Source: Elusimicrobia bacterium ADurb.Bin231 | GTDB lineage: Bacteria; Elusimicrobiota; UBA8919; MWCF01 | DNA length: 48,656 nt | Direction: 5' to 3' | NCBI GenBank assembly: GCA_002069855.1 | Contig: MWCF01000014.1 | Location: 1-48,656, forward strand | Part shown: piece by piece, positions 17,284 to 25,044 of the stretch | How the letters are laid out: the number at the start of each line of letters is the position of its first letter | How positions within the stretch are numbered: the stretch's first letter is position 1 | Notes under the pieces: generated by a model | Seen by the model: the letters and a program-made list of their open reading frames with translations, nothing else | Databases searched by the model: none | What the model was told of the DNA's origin: nothing | Position numbers and translations under genes: made by a program

Positions 17284-17691
17284 ATGACAAGCAAAAAAAT
17301 TGTACTGAAATTTCCGATTAAAGTGGTAAACGAACCCATAATATATAAACTTGCCAAGGATTATGACCTTGAGTTCAATATCCTTAAAGCGAATATCAAG
17401 CCGGACGAAGAAGGGATTCTCGTTCTTGAATTGCGCGGAAAGAAAGAAAGTTTTGACAAGGGGCTTGAATATCTTAAAAAACTGAATATAGTTATACAGC
17501 CGCTGAAAAAGGATATAGTAAGAAATGAAAAGAGCTGTACGCATTGCGGTGCGTGTGTCACAATATGTCCGACAGGAGCTTTTTCAGTTGACAAAAAGAA
17601 CAGAAAAATAATTTTTAACGAGGAAAAATGCATTGCCTGCGAGATATGCATTTCAGCGTGTCCCATGCGCGCTATGGCAATCCATTTTTAA
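17284..17691 (+). CDS. NIL domain and 2x4Fe-4S ferredoxin protein, partner of the DUF39 enzyme
   Basis: The 135-residue protein has an N-terminal NIL domain (about residues 5-75), the ligand-binding fold also found on methionine ABC transporter ATPases. It is followed by a bacterial-type ferredoxin domain with CTHCGACVTICPTGAF and CIACEICISACPMRAM. This fusion is the usual companion of the DUF39 homocysteine enzyme, where it is thought to handle sulfur or electrons. GGAGAA lies just before ATG 17284. The 80-base gap after DUF39 shows no terminator. Confidence 0.9.
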   Translation: MTSKKIVLKFPIKVVNEPIIYKLAKDYDLEFNILKANIKPDEEGILVLELRGKKESFDKGLEYLKKLNIVIQPLKKDIVRNEKSCTHCGACVTICPTGAFSVDKKNRKIIFNEEKCIACEICISACPMRAMAIHF

Positions 17692-17721
17692 CAAATTTAT
17701 TTTTTATTTATCCTAATATCA

Positions 17722-17749
17722 TTGACAATTGTTTTGAATTTTATATAAT
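17722..17749 (+). promoter_or_regulatory. tRNA operon promoter
   Basis: TTGACA at 17722-17727 and TATAAT at 17744-17749, both exact consensus, spacer 16 bases, ending 19 bases before the first tRNA. Confidence 0.85.
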
Positions 17750-17768
17750 ATAAAAATATGGAATTTAT

Positions 17769-17840
17769 GCCCCTATAGACTAGCGGTTAGGTCACCACTC
17801 TTTCAAGGTGGCAGCAGGAGTTCGACTCTCCTTAGGGGCA
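17769..17840 (+). tRNA. tRNA-Glu (TTC anticodon)
   Basis: Acceptor stem GCCCCTA (17769-17775) pairs with TAGGGGC (17833-17839), discriminator A. The anticodon loop CTTTCAA gives anticodon TTC, with flanking stem CCACT and AGGTGG, and the T-loop GTTCGACTC is present. CCA is not encoded. Confidence 0.95.
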
Positions 17841-17848
17841 AATTTTTC

Positions 17849-17920
17849 GGGCGATTAACTCAGCGGGAGAGTGCTTCCCTTACAAGGAAGAAGTCACAGG
17901 TTCAAATCCTGTATCGCCCA
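17849..17920 (+). tRNA. tRNA-Val (TAC anticodon)
   Basis: Acceptor GGGCGAT (17849-17855) pairs with ATCGCCC at the 3' end. The anticodon stem-loop TTCCCTTACAAGGAA gives TAC. The T-arm CAGGTTCAAATCCTG is standard. It lies eight bases after tRNA-Glu. Confidence 0.95.
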
Positions 17921-17986
17921 GTAGTTAAATCAGTAATTAGGAATTGAGCAGTAGTAAGTTTTTACTGTTTGCTGCTTACTTTAGTT

Positions 17987-18062
17987 GGGGATGTGGTGTA
18001 GCCCGGTTTAACACGTCGCCCTGTCAAGGCGAAGACCGCGGGTTCAAATCCCGTCATCCCCG
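17987..18062 (+). tRNA. tRNA-Asp (GTC anticodon)
   Basis: Acceptor GGGGATG (17987-17993) pairs with CATCCCC (18055-18061), discriminator G as expected for tRNA-Asp. The anticodon loop CTGTCAA gives GTC. The T-arm CGGGTTCAAATCCCG is intact. Confidence 0.95.
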
Positions 18063-18265
18063 CATATTTTTTTAATAAAGCTTTCTCACATATCTTTTTA
18101 AAGACGGAATCAATTTATGCGATATATCGAAATTGATTGCTGTGCCAAAACCTGTAATTCAACCTGAATTTATGCATTTCAAAATAAAATATTCTTAAAA
18201 TCTAATGAATTCTTGGAATATAAATAATAAAATTTATGTAATAAAAATTTTGAACGGGAGATATT

Positions 18266-18670
18266 ATGAATAATGAGGAACATCTTAAACTTGCTGTTGA
18301 CAAAATTATTGGCAATGGCGATATAGGCGAAATAAAGAATTTATTTTCACCGGATTATGTTGCGCACGCAGGAGAAAAAAAATATAAAGGACATGAGTTT
18401 ATTAAAAAATATTCAAAGCAACTTAGTTCGGCAATTCCTGATATTAAAATTTTAAATATTGAAATTTTAAATAAATCTGGCAATGTTATTACATGGCAGC
18501 GTGTGTTTAAAGGCACTCATAAAAAAAATCTTAGAGGGATTCCACCCTCCGGCAAGAAAATACAATGGACTGAAATGGTGGTCAGCCGTTTCGAAAAAAA
18601 TAAAATCGTTGAGGAATGGGTTGTCTCGGAATTAGCCGCTCAATTAGCCCTGAAAAAGCCTAAAAGATAA
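18266..18670 (+). CDS. SnoaL-like / ester cyclase family protein
   Basis: A 134-residue protein with a CGGGAGAT ribosome-site region before ATG 18266. The pattern of an N-terminal helix, LFSPDYVAHAG, a KGHEFIKKY helix, then strands ending in WTEMVVSRFEKNKIVEEW, matches the SnoaL-like fold of the NTF2 superfamily. The PPSGKKI(Q)W segment is typical of the ester-cyclase branch. These small proteins are often enzymes on unknown substrates, so no reaction is assigned. It follows the tRNA-Asp gene and stands alone. Confidence 0.75.
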   Translation: MNNEEHLKLAVDKIIGNGDIGEIKNLFSPDYVAHAGEKKYKGHEFIKKYSKQLSSAIPDIKILNIEILNKSGNVITWQRVFKGTHKKNLRGIPPSGKKIQWTEMVVSRFEKNKIVEEWVVSELAAQLALKKPKR

Positions 18671-18756
18671 CAGCCATTTTTTTTGTTTTGAAGATGCGGG
18701 ATGCTTCTGTGATTGCTTTTTCGATTATTTCTAAATAATACTAATCGTTTATACTT

Positions 18757-19239
18757 ATGTCCACTCCAATCAAGTTAAAAATTAAGGATAATAGCGAATT
18801 AAGAGATAAGATTTGTTCGTTATACGCGATGACAGATCAAATTTCTCTGGCAAAATGGGCTTTGTCAATAGCCAAAAGAATTTTATGCGTTTCCGGAATT
18901 GACTATAAAAATGTTGATTCTCTTGCCGAAGGTTTTAAGGTAAATGAATTGTGGCAAAAAGGAAAAGCGAAAATACATGATGTCAGAAAAGCCGGTTTTA
19001 AAATACACAAATTTGCTCGTGTTTGTGATTCCGAAATCAAAAAATCCGCTTTTAGAACTGCCGGTCAGGCGGTCGCAAGCGGTCATATGAAAGAACATGC
19101 TATTATTGCCTCTGATTATGCAGTAAAAACAATCGGATTAATAACAAAAAACGATATATTATCTATCACTGAAGAAAGAAAATGGCAGTTCAATAAATTG
19201 AACAAACTGAAAGATAAAACATCTGGAAGAGAACTATGA
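18757..19239 (+). CDS. Imm5-like putative immunity protein
   Basis: A 160-residue helical protein. The segment HDVRKAGFKIHKFAR, followed by FRTAGQAVASGHMKEHAIIA and SDYAVKTI, resembles the Imm-5 family assigned as putative polymorphic-toxin immunity proteins. No polymorphic toxin, delivery gene or repeat-containing partner is encoded nearby, so if the family call is right this is an orphan immunity gene. No signal peptide or membrane helix. The ATG of a short ORF overlaps its stop. Confidence 0.6.
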   Translation: MSTPIKLKIKDNSELRDKICSLYAMTDQISLAKWALSIAKRILCVSGIDYKNVDSLAEGFKVNELWQKGKAKIHDVRKAGFKIHKFARVCDSEIKKSAFRTAGQAVASGHMKEHAIIASDYAVKTIGLITKNDILSITEERKWQFNKLNKLKDKTSGREL

Positions 19240-19292
19240 TAAAAATTGATTTGCCGCTGACAGAAAAAATTTTGGATAACATTGCGTTTTAA
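19236..19292 (+). pseudogene. 18-codon remnant overlapping the Imm5-like gene
   Basis: ATG 19236 overlaps the previous stop (ATGA), giving MIKIDLPLTEKILDNIAF before TAA. The overlap suggests a once longer co-translated partner that has been cut off. Too short to identify. Confidence 0.3.
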
Positions 19293-19362
19293 TTGGGTAT
19301 CGATTCGCCTAACACTTAAATAGAATAATTTTTTCTTTCAAGGTTTTCTTAAAGAAACCGGT

Positions 19363-19710
19363 ATGAAACAAAATTTACTAAATGTGATAAAATGGTTCGC
19401 GAGAATACTCGCGTTGTGTATTTTAATTTTTGCCTTGCCGTTTTATTTCGGTTATGGCAATCCGTTGCCATTTGCCAATCCAGGATATTCCTTATGGGAA
19501 AATGTGGCGCTGACAATGATGCCATTAGTTTTTATCGGTTTGGCACTGGGCTGGAAATATCCTAAAATCGGAGGGTGGATAATAATTGTTTCAATCGCCA
19601 TAGGTTTTATTGTAGGATATTTTACAGAAGCCAATATTAGCGTCAACTTACTGGTTCCTGTTCTCCCGGGCATTTTATATATAATATATTCTTATAAAAA
19701 AAGAATGTGA
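19363..19710 (+). CDS. Small integral membrane protein of unknown function
   Basis: A 115-residue protein with four predicted membrane helices: LARILALCILIFALPFYF-like segment near 14-31, LWENVALTMMPLVFIGLAL near 45-63, GGWIIIVSIAIGFIVGYF near 71-88, and a last one near 94-110 ending in a Lys/Arg tail. The PFYFGYGNPLPF loop between helices 1 and 2 is distinctive. No catalytic motif is visible. It stands alone, 70 bases after the previous fragment. Confidence 0.7.
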   Translation: MKQNLLNVIKWFARILALCILIFALPFYFGYGNPLPFANPGYSLWENVALTMMPLVFIGLALGWKYPKIGGWIIIVSIAIGFIVGYFTEANISVNLLVPVLPGILYIIYSYKKRM

Positions 19711-20064
19711 TCCGTAATATATGCGCTAAATGGCATTTGTCATTTCCTCGCGCCTCTTAATTGCTTCGGAAAAATGTATTCTATTCTACGAAGGCGCGTT
19801 TCTTGTACCTTGGCGTATCTTTTTTATCTGCATTTCTTAAACATGTATTTTAGTATTTTTTTTGTTTGACTTTTATTAAATTTTTCAATATATCTTTTTT
19901 CTTTCCTCCATTACAGCCGATTACCGTTACAGTTCAAAGGCAATCATTTTTGCTTTCCGATTGGAATATATTAAAAAACTATTTTTTTAGTTGTTCTGAA
20001 TAAAACGCTTTTTGATTATTTGCTGCATCCGGCAAGTATACGGATAAATAGAATCTTTTTTCCA
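19711..20064 (+). other. Gene-free stretch before the arsenic operon
   Basis: I see no coding sequence in these roughly 350 bases. An interrupted inverted repeat is present, CGCGCCT at 19749-19755 with AGGCGCG at 19792-19798, reinforced by CTTCG and CGAAG inside it; it could form a long stem-loop. The rest is T-rich. Confidence 0.5.
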
Positions 20065-20113
20065 TTGACAAAAAGAAAGTAAATTTTATAATGCATATAT
20101 ATGCATTATAAAA
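20065..20113 (+). promoter_or_regulatory. Arsenic operon promoter with a 30-bp perfect palindromic operator
   Basis: TTGACA at 20065-20070 and TATAAT at 20087-20092, spacer 16. The -10 lies inside a perfect 30-bp palindrome at 20084-20113, whose centre is ATGCATATATATGCAT extended by seven paired bases on each side. The palindrome ends just before the ribosome binding site AAAGGAG (20111-20117) of the DUF134 gene. A dimeric repressor bound here would block RNA polymerase. The first gene of the operon encodes an HTH protein, so autoregulation is the simple reading. Symmetry and promoter are read directly; the binding protein is inferred. Confidence 0.75.
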
Positions 20114-20122
20114 GGAGTAATC

Positions 20123-20428
20123 ATGCGACCTAAAAAAACACGATGGGTATCTTGCGAGCCCGGGGAGAGATGCTTTCGTCCTCAGTGCAAGCGGCTTGAT
20201 GAACTGGAAGGAATTAAGTTAAATCTTGACGAATTTGAAGTATTACGGCTGGCTCATCTTGAAGGCCTTGATCAGAAAAAAATTGCCAAGCAGATGAAGA
20301 TTCATCAATCCACAATTTCTCGGATACTTACTTCTGCGCACCGTAAAGTAACAGACGCTTTGGTAAATATAAAGGCTATTAAGATTGAGCAGGGGTGCTG
20401 CCAGATAATCAGGGGGCGTAAGAAATGA
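20123..20428 (+). CDS. DUF134 family HTH protein, candidate arsenic-operon regulator
   Basis: A 101-residue protein of the DUF134 family. The helix-turn-helix GLDQKKIAKQMKIHQSTISR (about 49-68) resembles sigma-factor region 4. Cysteines stand at 11, 17 and 22 near the N-terminus and as a pair, CC, at 92-93. Five Cys in a small regulator heading an arsenic operon could bind As(III), though this is inference, since DUF134 has no agreed ligand. No ArsR-type repressor is encoded in the operon. AAAGGAG precedes ATG 20123, and the stop overlaps the next start by ATGA. Confidence 0.82.
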   Translation: MRPKKTRWVSCEPGERCFRPQCKRLDELEGIKLNLDEFEVLRLAHLEGLDQKKIAKQMKIHQSTISRILTSAHRKVTDALVNIKAIKIEQGCCQIIRGRKK

Positions 20429-21597
20429 AGGATTGGAAGAATATTCTTTATGTCATAGCGGGTTTTTTAGCCTGTTTTTATTTGCCTGTAGAGAATGTAC
20501 GTTTTACGAACGCGGTATTTGAGGCATTGGCGCTCGTTAAATGGTACGCGCGGGAACATGTTTTGGTATGCCTTGTACCGGCTTTTTTTATCGCAGGAGC
20601 AATTTCAGTTTTTGTAAGCCAAGCATCTGTAATGAAGTATTTCGGAGCAAATGCAAATAAATTTCTTTCATACAGTGTTGCATCGGTATCCGGAACTATT
20701 CTTGCGGTTTGCTCCTGCACTGTTTTGCCGTTATTCTCAGGTATTTATAAGAGAGGCGCGGGATTGGGACCAGCGATTGCGTTTCTATATTCAGGACCCG
20801 CTATTAATGTTTTGGCAATAATATTAACTGCTCGAATACTCGGCTGGGAGTTAGGTCTGGCCCGCGCAGTCGGAGCTGTTGTATTTAGTATTGTTATAGG
20901 CTTGCTTATGCATTTTATATTTTTGAAGGAAGAACTGGCCCGACATTCGAATGGCGATTTTATTGTAGGAGAAGTTAAAGAGTCCCGGGCTTTAGGTAAA
21001 AACATATTGTATTTTGCCTCAATGGTTGTCGTTCTTGTTTTCGCCAATTGGGGCAAACCATTGGAAGGTGATTATGGTGTTTGGTTTTTCATATATCAAT
21101 ACAAGTGGTGGATTGCCGGATTTTCTTTGGTGTCATTAATTGTAATGCTTATTAAGTGGTTTAAGAAGGATGAGTTTATAGAATGGACGTCAGTTTCATG
21201 GGGATTTGCTTTACAGATATTACCGCTTCTTTTAGGAGGGGTGTTGATTTCCGGATTCCTTTTAGGCAGAGTCGGACATGAAGGTATTATTTCTACCAGA
21301 TGGGTTGAGGCTTTGGTCGGAGGCAATTCTTTCAGAGCTAACTTTTTTTCATCTATACTGGCGGCATTTATGTATTTCGCCACGCTAACTGAAGTGCCAA
21401 TTTTACAAGGGCTTATAGGCGCAGGCATGGGCAAAGGACCTGCGTTAGCGCTTCTGTTGGCCGGGCCCGCTTTGAGTTTGCCGAGTCTGCTTGTGTTGCG
21501 GAGCATAATGGGCATGAAGAAGACAGTTGTTTATGTGGCTTTGGTAATAGTGATGGCTACCATAAGCGGAATGATTTTTGGTTTTATCGTTAAATAA
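20425..21597 (+). CDS. ArsP-like permease (DUF318/COG0701)
   Basis: A 390-residue membrane protein with about ten hydrophobic helices. The family signature is clear: AVCSCTVLPLFSGIYKRGAG followed by GPAIAFLYSGPAINVLAI in the first half, and a matching repeat, EVPILQGLIGAGMGKGPALA then LLLAGPALSLPSLLV, in the second half. The CSC motif and paired GPAxxxP segments are typical of COG0701 permeases, which include the organoarsenical exporter ArsP and metal exporters. In this operon, export of methylated trivalent arsenicals made by the ArsM next door is a sensible guess. Substrate is not provable from sequence. Confidence 0.82.
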   Translation: MKDWKNILYVIAGFLACFYLPVENVRFTNAVFEALALVKWYAREHVLVCLVPAFFIAGAISVFVSQASVMKYFGANANKFLSYSVASVSGTILAVCSCTVLPLFSGIYKRGAGLGPAIAFLYSGPAINVLAIILTARILGWELGLARAVGAVVFSIVIGLLMHFIFLKEELARHSNGDFIVGEVKESRALGKNILYFASMVVVLVFANWGKPLEGDYGVWFFIYQYKWWIAGFSLVSLIVMLIKWFKKDEFIEWTSVSWGFALQILPLLLGGVLISGFLLGRVGHEGIISTRWVEALVGGNSFRANFFSSILAAFMYFATLTEVPILQGLIGAGMGKGPALALLLAGPALSLPSLLVLRSIMGMKKTVVYVALVIVMATISGMIFGFIVK

Positions 21598-21609
21598 GGG
21601 TGGGGGATT

Positions 21610-22383
21610 ATGAAAAAAGATATTAAGAAGATTGTCAAGGAAGGCTATGCCAAAGTAGCCAAGCAGGGAACGTCCTGCTGCTCTTCCGGCTCGTGCTGTT
21701 CATCATCCAACAACGCTCGGGATATCAGCAAGATCGTTGGTTATTCCGACGATGAGATGAACACTGTTCCTGAAGGAGCGAATCTGGGGCTTGGGTGCGG
21801 CAATCCGGTGGCAATCGCTTCATTAAAAGAGGGCGATGTGGTGCTTGATTTAGGAAGCGGCGCCGGATTTGACGCGTTTCTTGCGGCCAGGAAGGTCGGC
21901 AAAACCGGTTGTGTTATTGGCGTGGACATGACTTGGGAAATGCTTGAGAGAGCACGCGCAAACGCTAAAAAAGGCGGCTTCGATAACGTGGAATTTCGCT
22001 CAGGTGAAATAGAGAAACTTCCGGTTGAGGATAAAGTGATTGATGTGATCATCTCCAATTGCGTTATAAATCTGTCTCCGGACAAAGAAACTGTATTCAA
22101 AGAAGCGTTCAGGGTGCTTAAATCAGGAGGCAGGTTGATGGTTTCTGATCTTGTGCTTGCCAAAGACCTGCCTAAACAAATTAAGGAATCAGTTGAGGCG
22201 TATGTGGGTTGTCTTGCCGGAGCGATTAGGAAAGACGATTATCTTGGGTTAATTAAGAGAGCAGGGTTTCAGGATATAAAGGTAATAAGCGAATCCGGAT
22301 ATCTGGTGGATGCCATGTTTGATAATTTTGAAGCGGCTTCTGACGCAATTGTGAGCATAAAAGTTTCAGCAGTGAAAAAATAA
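21610..22383 (+). CDS. arsM: Arsenite S-adenosylmethionine methyltransferase
   Basis: Methylates As(III) using SAM. The 257-residue protein has a Cys-rich N-terminus (CC at 23-24 and 29-30), Cys63 in LGCGNPVAIASL, SAM-binding VVLDLGSGAGFDAFLAARKVG (about 77-97), and Cys201 in VGCLAGA. This matches the ArsM layout, with Cys63 and Cys201 as probable As(III) ligands. GTGGGGG precedes ATG 21610. It sits between the permease and a thioredoxin-like protein that could supply reducing equivalents. Confidence 0.9.
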   Translation: MKKDIKKIVKEGYAKVAKQGTSCCSSGSCCSSSNNARDISKIVGYSDDEMNTVPEGANLGLGCGNPVAIASLKEGDVVLDLGSGAGFDAFLAARKVGKTGCVIGVDMTWEMLERARANAKKGGFDNVEFRSGEIEKLPVEDKVIDVIISNCVINLSPDKETVFKEAFRVLKSGGRLMVSDLVLAKDLPKQIKESVEAYVGCLAGAIRKDDYLGLIKRAGFQDIKVISESGYLVDAMFDNFEAASDAIVSIKVSAVKK

Positions 22384-22396
22384 ATGGAGGTGGAAA

Positions 22397-22678
22397 ATGA
22401 AAATAGAAATCTTAGGTGTAGGTTGTCCTAAATGCAAACAGTTAATTGCGAATGTTGAGTCTGCTGTGAAAGAATTAAATATTCAAGCCGAAATCGGCAA
22501 GGTTACGGATATCGATAAGATTACAGGGTACGGTGTAATGATGACTCCGGGTCTGGTCATTAACGGTCAGGTTGTTTCATCCGGAAAAGTTCTTAATAAG
22601 GATGAAATCAAAGCGATCATTTCAGGAGGCGAATGTGAGAAAAATAATTCAGGTTCTTGCGGCTGTTGCTGTAATTAG
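22397..22678 (+). CDS. Thioredoxin-like small redox protein (TM0996/MTH895 type) with Cys-rich tail
   Basis: A 93-residue glutaredoxin/thioredoxin-fold protein. The active site CPKC is at residues 10-13, and the cis-Pro region reads GVMMTPGLVINGQVVSSGK. It ends in an unusual tail with five Cys, CEKNNSGSCGCCCN, which looks able to bind a thiophilic metalloid. GGAGGTGG precedes ATG 22397. Position between arsM and the ArsF-like gene suggests delivery of electrons to arsenic enzymes. The last 44 bases overlap the start of the next gene in another frame. Confidence 0.85.
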   Translation: MKIEILGVGCPKCKQLIANVESAVKELNIQAEIGKVTDIDKITGYGVMMTPGLVINGQVVSSGKVLNKDEIKAIISGGECEKNNSGSCGCCCN

Positions 22679-23072
22679 CGCAGTTTCACCGGCTTTTGCC
22701 CAGCCAAAGGCAGAGACAGATGCAAAAGATTCAGCAAAAGTTATCGTGTATTATTTTCATGATTCCTTTAGATGTTATACCTGCAACAATATGGAGAAGT
22801 ATTCAAGAGAAGCGGTTGAAACTAATTTCAAAAAAAAGCTCGCTTCAGGTAAAATAGAGTTCAAGGCTGTTAACGTAGAGGAGCAGGGAAATGAGCATTT
22901 TATAAAGGATTACAATTTATACACTAAGTCATTGATACTTTCGCTTGTGATAGACGGCAAAGAGGTAAAATCCAAAAATCTCGACAAAATATGGCAGCTT
23001 GCCCGGAATAAAAAGAAATTTATCAATTATGTAACCGGAGAGATAAAAACCTTTATTAAGGATGCTCACTGA
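22635..23072 (+). CDS. Exported ArsF-like thioredoxin-fold protein
   Basis: I start this at GTG 22635, because AGGAGG at 22624-22629 is five bases upstream and the reading begins with a signal peptide (VRKIIQVLAAVAVISAVSPAFAQ). Mature part: KVIVYYFHDSFRCYTCNNMEKY carries a CYTC redox-type motif, followed by a thioredoxin-like region ending in NYVTGEIKTFI. It resembles the protein named ArsF in Bacteroides ars operons, annotated there as a subunit in nitro-aromatic arsenical reduction. Overlap with the previous gene by 44 bases and with the next by TGATG indicates tight coupling. Confidence 0.75.
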   Translation: MRKIIQVLAAVAVISAVSPAFAQPKAETDAKDSAKVIVYYFHDSFRCYTCNNMEKYSREAVETNFKKKLASGKIEFKAVNVEEQGNEHFIKDYNLYTKSLILSLVIDGKEVKSKNLDKIWQLARNKKKFINYVTGEIKTFIKDAH

Positions 23073-23758
23073 TGGAACTATTAATTGCCTTCGGTTCTGC
23101 ATTATGGCTCGGTATTTTGACTTCAATCAGTCCCTGCCCATTGGCAACAAACATCGCAGCTGTATCGTTTCTTTCCAAAAAAATCGCGCACCCTGTACTT
23201 GTCTTCGTATCTGGGCTTGCTTATACTATCGGCAGAATGACTGCTTATGCGGCGCTCGGATGGATAATCATCAGCTCTCTTTTGAGCGTTCCATATGTAG
23301 CTCAATTCCTGCAAAAATATATGGGAAATATTCTTGGGCCACTCTTAATAATCGTAGGATTATTTTTACTGGAAGTTATTACTTTGAAGTTGCCTGTGTT
23401 CTCGTTGCCTCAAAAATATCATAACAAACTTATTGAATCCGGTGCTATAGGAGCTTTTGTTTTAGGTCTTATATTTGCTTTGGCATTTTGTCCTGTTTCA
23501 GCGGCGTTATTCTTTGGCAGTTTGATTCCATTGGCACTCAAAAGTAGTGCTGGAGGGGTATTGCCTTTTATTTATGGACTTGGGACAGGGCTTCCAGTGC
23601 TGGCATTCGCTGTCGCTATTGCGCTGGGTGTAACTTCAATGAGTCATTGGTTTCATAAGATTACTAATCTTGAATTTTATACCCGCAAAATTACCGGCGT
23701 GATTTTTATTCTTGTCGGTCTTTATTACACAGAGATTTATATTCTGCGATTATTTTAA
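23072..23758 (+). CDS. CcdA-like membrane protein, ArsG family
   Basis: A 228-residue, six-helix protein of the LysE/CcdA superfamily. Two short Cys-Pro motifs, [15 protein letters not shown] (about 17-31) and [14 protein letters not shown] (about 129-142), sit at equivalent positions of an internal duplication, as in CcdA where they form the electron-transfer disulfide. Alongside the ArsF-like gene this matches the ArsG family, described as an aromatic arsenical efflux permease. Passing electrons outward to the exported ArsF-like thioredoxin fold is an equally good reading. It starts on the TGATG of its neighbour. Confidence 0.78.
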   Translation: MELLIAFGSALWLGILTSISPCPLATNIAAVSFLSKKIAHPVLVFVSGLAYTIGRMTAYAALGWIIISSLLSVPYVAQFLQKYMGNILGPLLIIVGLFLLEVITLKLPVFSLPQKYHNKLIESGAIGAFVLGLIFALAFCPVSAALFFGSLIPLALKSSAGGVLPFIYGLGTGLPVLAFAVAIALGVTSMSHWFHKITNLEFYTRKITGVIFILVGLYYTEIYILRLF

Positions 23759-23768
23759 GGAGGTTGCG

Positions 23769-24863
23769 ATGGAACAAGTGATTAATGAGGAACGCAAATT
23801 AAGCCTTTTCGAGAAGTATCTCACCGTCTGGGTAGCATTCTGTATCGGAATCGGGATTGCTTTGGGCAAGCTGTTTCCGCAGGTGGCTGTGGCATTGGAT
23901 AAGGTCTCAATTTATCAGGTATCTATTCCCATAGCAATCTGCCTTTTCTTCATGATGTATCCGATAATGGTCAAGATTGACTTTGCGGAGGTTGTTAAAG
24001 CTGGCAAGACGCCTAAGCCGGTTCTTCTTACTCTTATCGTGAATTGGTGTATAAAACCGTTTTCAATGCTTGCTATCGCATGGCTTTTTCTCGGGATATT
24101 TTTTAAAGACTGGCTTCCAGGCATGGAGATAGTAAAAGGCGGAACACAAGTTGAATTATTCAGGTCATACATTGCTGGCTGTATTCTTTTAGGTATCGCA
24201 CCTTGTACGGCTATGGTTTTGATCTGGGGTCATTTGGCTAAAGGTAATGACGGGCACACTTTGGTCATGGTTGCTATAAATTCTGTAACCATGCTATTTC
24301 TTTATGCACCCTTGGGTGGTTGGCTTTTAGGTGTGAATAAAATGCCGATTCCATGGCAGACAATCGTTCTTTCAGTCATTATTTATGTCGGCTTGCCGTT
24401 ACTCTTGGGTTATTACTCAAGAAAATGGTTGATCTCTAATAAAGGAGTAAAATGGTTTGAAGAGAAGTTTTTACATTATTTGACGCCTGTATCGATCGGG
24501 GCGTTATTGCTCACACTGATCTTATTGTTTTCTTTCAAGGGTGAATTGATTATCAATCAACCCCAGATTATATTTTTAATAGCTATCCCGCTTTTTATTC
24601 AGACGTGTCTTATTTTTGCTATAACATATGCCTTGGCGAAATGGTTGAACCTGTCTTACCGGGATGCGGCTCCGTCAGCGCTGGTTGGAGCGAGCAATCA
24701 TTTTGAGGTAGCTATCGCCACTTCAACGATTCTTTTCGGACTGTCATCCGGCGCTTCTTTGGCGACAGTGGTTGGGGTTCTTATTGAGGTCCCTGTTATG
24801 CTGTTGCTGGTTAAAGTGTGTTTAAGAACTAAAAATTGGTTTAAGGTTAGTGGGGAACGTTGA
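23769..24863 (+). CDS. acr3: Arsenite efflux permease Acr3
   Basis: Exports arsenite from the cytoplasm. AAGGAGG at 23757-23763 sets ATG 23769, giving 364 residues with ten membrane helices. The conserved Cys of the family lies in [21 protein letters not shown], followed by [18 protein letters not shown]. The second half has [18 protein letters not shown], also an Acr3 hallmark. This is the last intact gene of the operon; a broken MFS gene and an IS630 insertion follow. Confidence 0.95.
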   Translation: MEQVINEERKLSLFEKYLTVWVAFCIGIGIALGKLFPQVAVALDKVSIYQVSIPIAICLFFMMYPIMVKIDFAEVVKAGKTPKPVLLTLIVNWCIKPFSMLAIAWLFLGIFFKDWLPGMEIVKGGTQVELFRSYIAGCILLGIAPCTAMVLIWGHLAKGNDGHTLVMVAINSVTMLFLYAPLGGWLLGVNKMPIPWQTIVLSVIIYVGLPLLLGYYSRKWLISNKGVKWFEEKFLHYLTPVSIGALLLTLILLFSFKGELIINQPQIIFLIAIPLFIQTCLIFAITYALAKWLNLSYRDAAPSALVGASNHFEVAIATSTILFGLSSGASLATVVGVLIEVPVMLLLVKVCLRTKNWFKVSGER

Positions 24864-24913
24864 TAAAACGGTTCCAAAAATCATAACAGGAGATGGCAGA
24901 TGACATATGGTGA

Positions 24914-24985
24914 ATTTACGCCGTCCGCAGTCCTGCCATAGATACAATACTTTTGCAGGCTCATGCCCAAGTCGGTGCTGGATTC
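24914..24985 (+). pseudogene. MFS transporter remnant, left part
   Basis: An in-frame coding remnant reading AVRSPAIDTILLQAHAQVG and ending GAGF at the insertion site. It resembles a late segment of a major-facilitator protein. It continues on the other side of the IS630 element at 26124 in the same frame, apart from a TAG codon formed at the CTAG target. The rest of the gene upstream is missing, so it was degraded before or apart from the insertion. Confidence 0.5.
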
Positions 24986-25008
24986 TAGTGTAGTGCGTCA
25001 TAAATCTC

Positions 25009-25036
25009 TTGACATTTGAATAATTTTTTGTATACT
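25009..25036 (+). promoter_or_regulatory. Transposase promoter inside the IS end
   Basis: TTGACA at 25009-25014 and TATACT at 25031-25036, spacer 16, eight bases before the transposase ATG at 25045. There is therefore no room for a normal leader, and a nearly leaderless message is likely. Confidence 0.65.
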
Positions 25037-25044
25037 TATGATAA

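Noticed and set aside
17941-17986. Imperfect repeats around AGTAAG between tRNA-Val and tRNA-Asp as a possible attachment site or CRISPR repeat
   Set aside because: They pair only as a short hairpin, likely a processing spacer; no regular spacing or duplicate of a tRNA end was seen.
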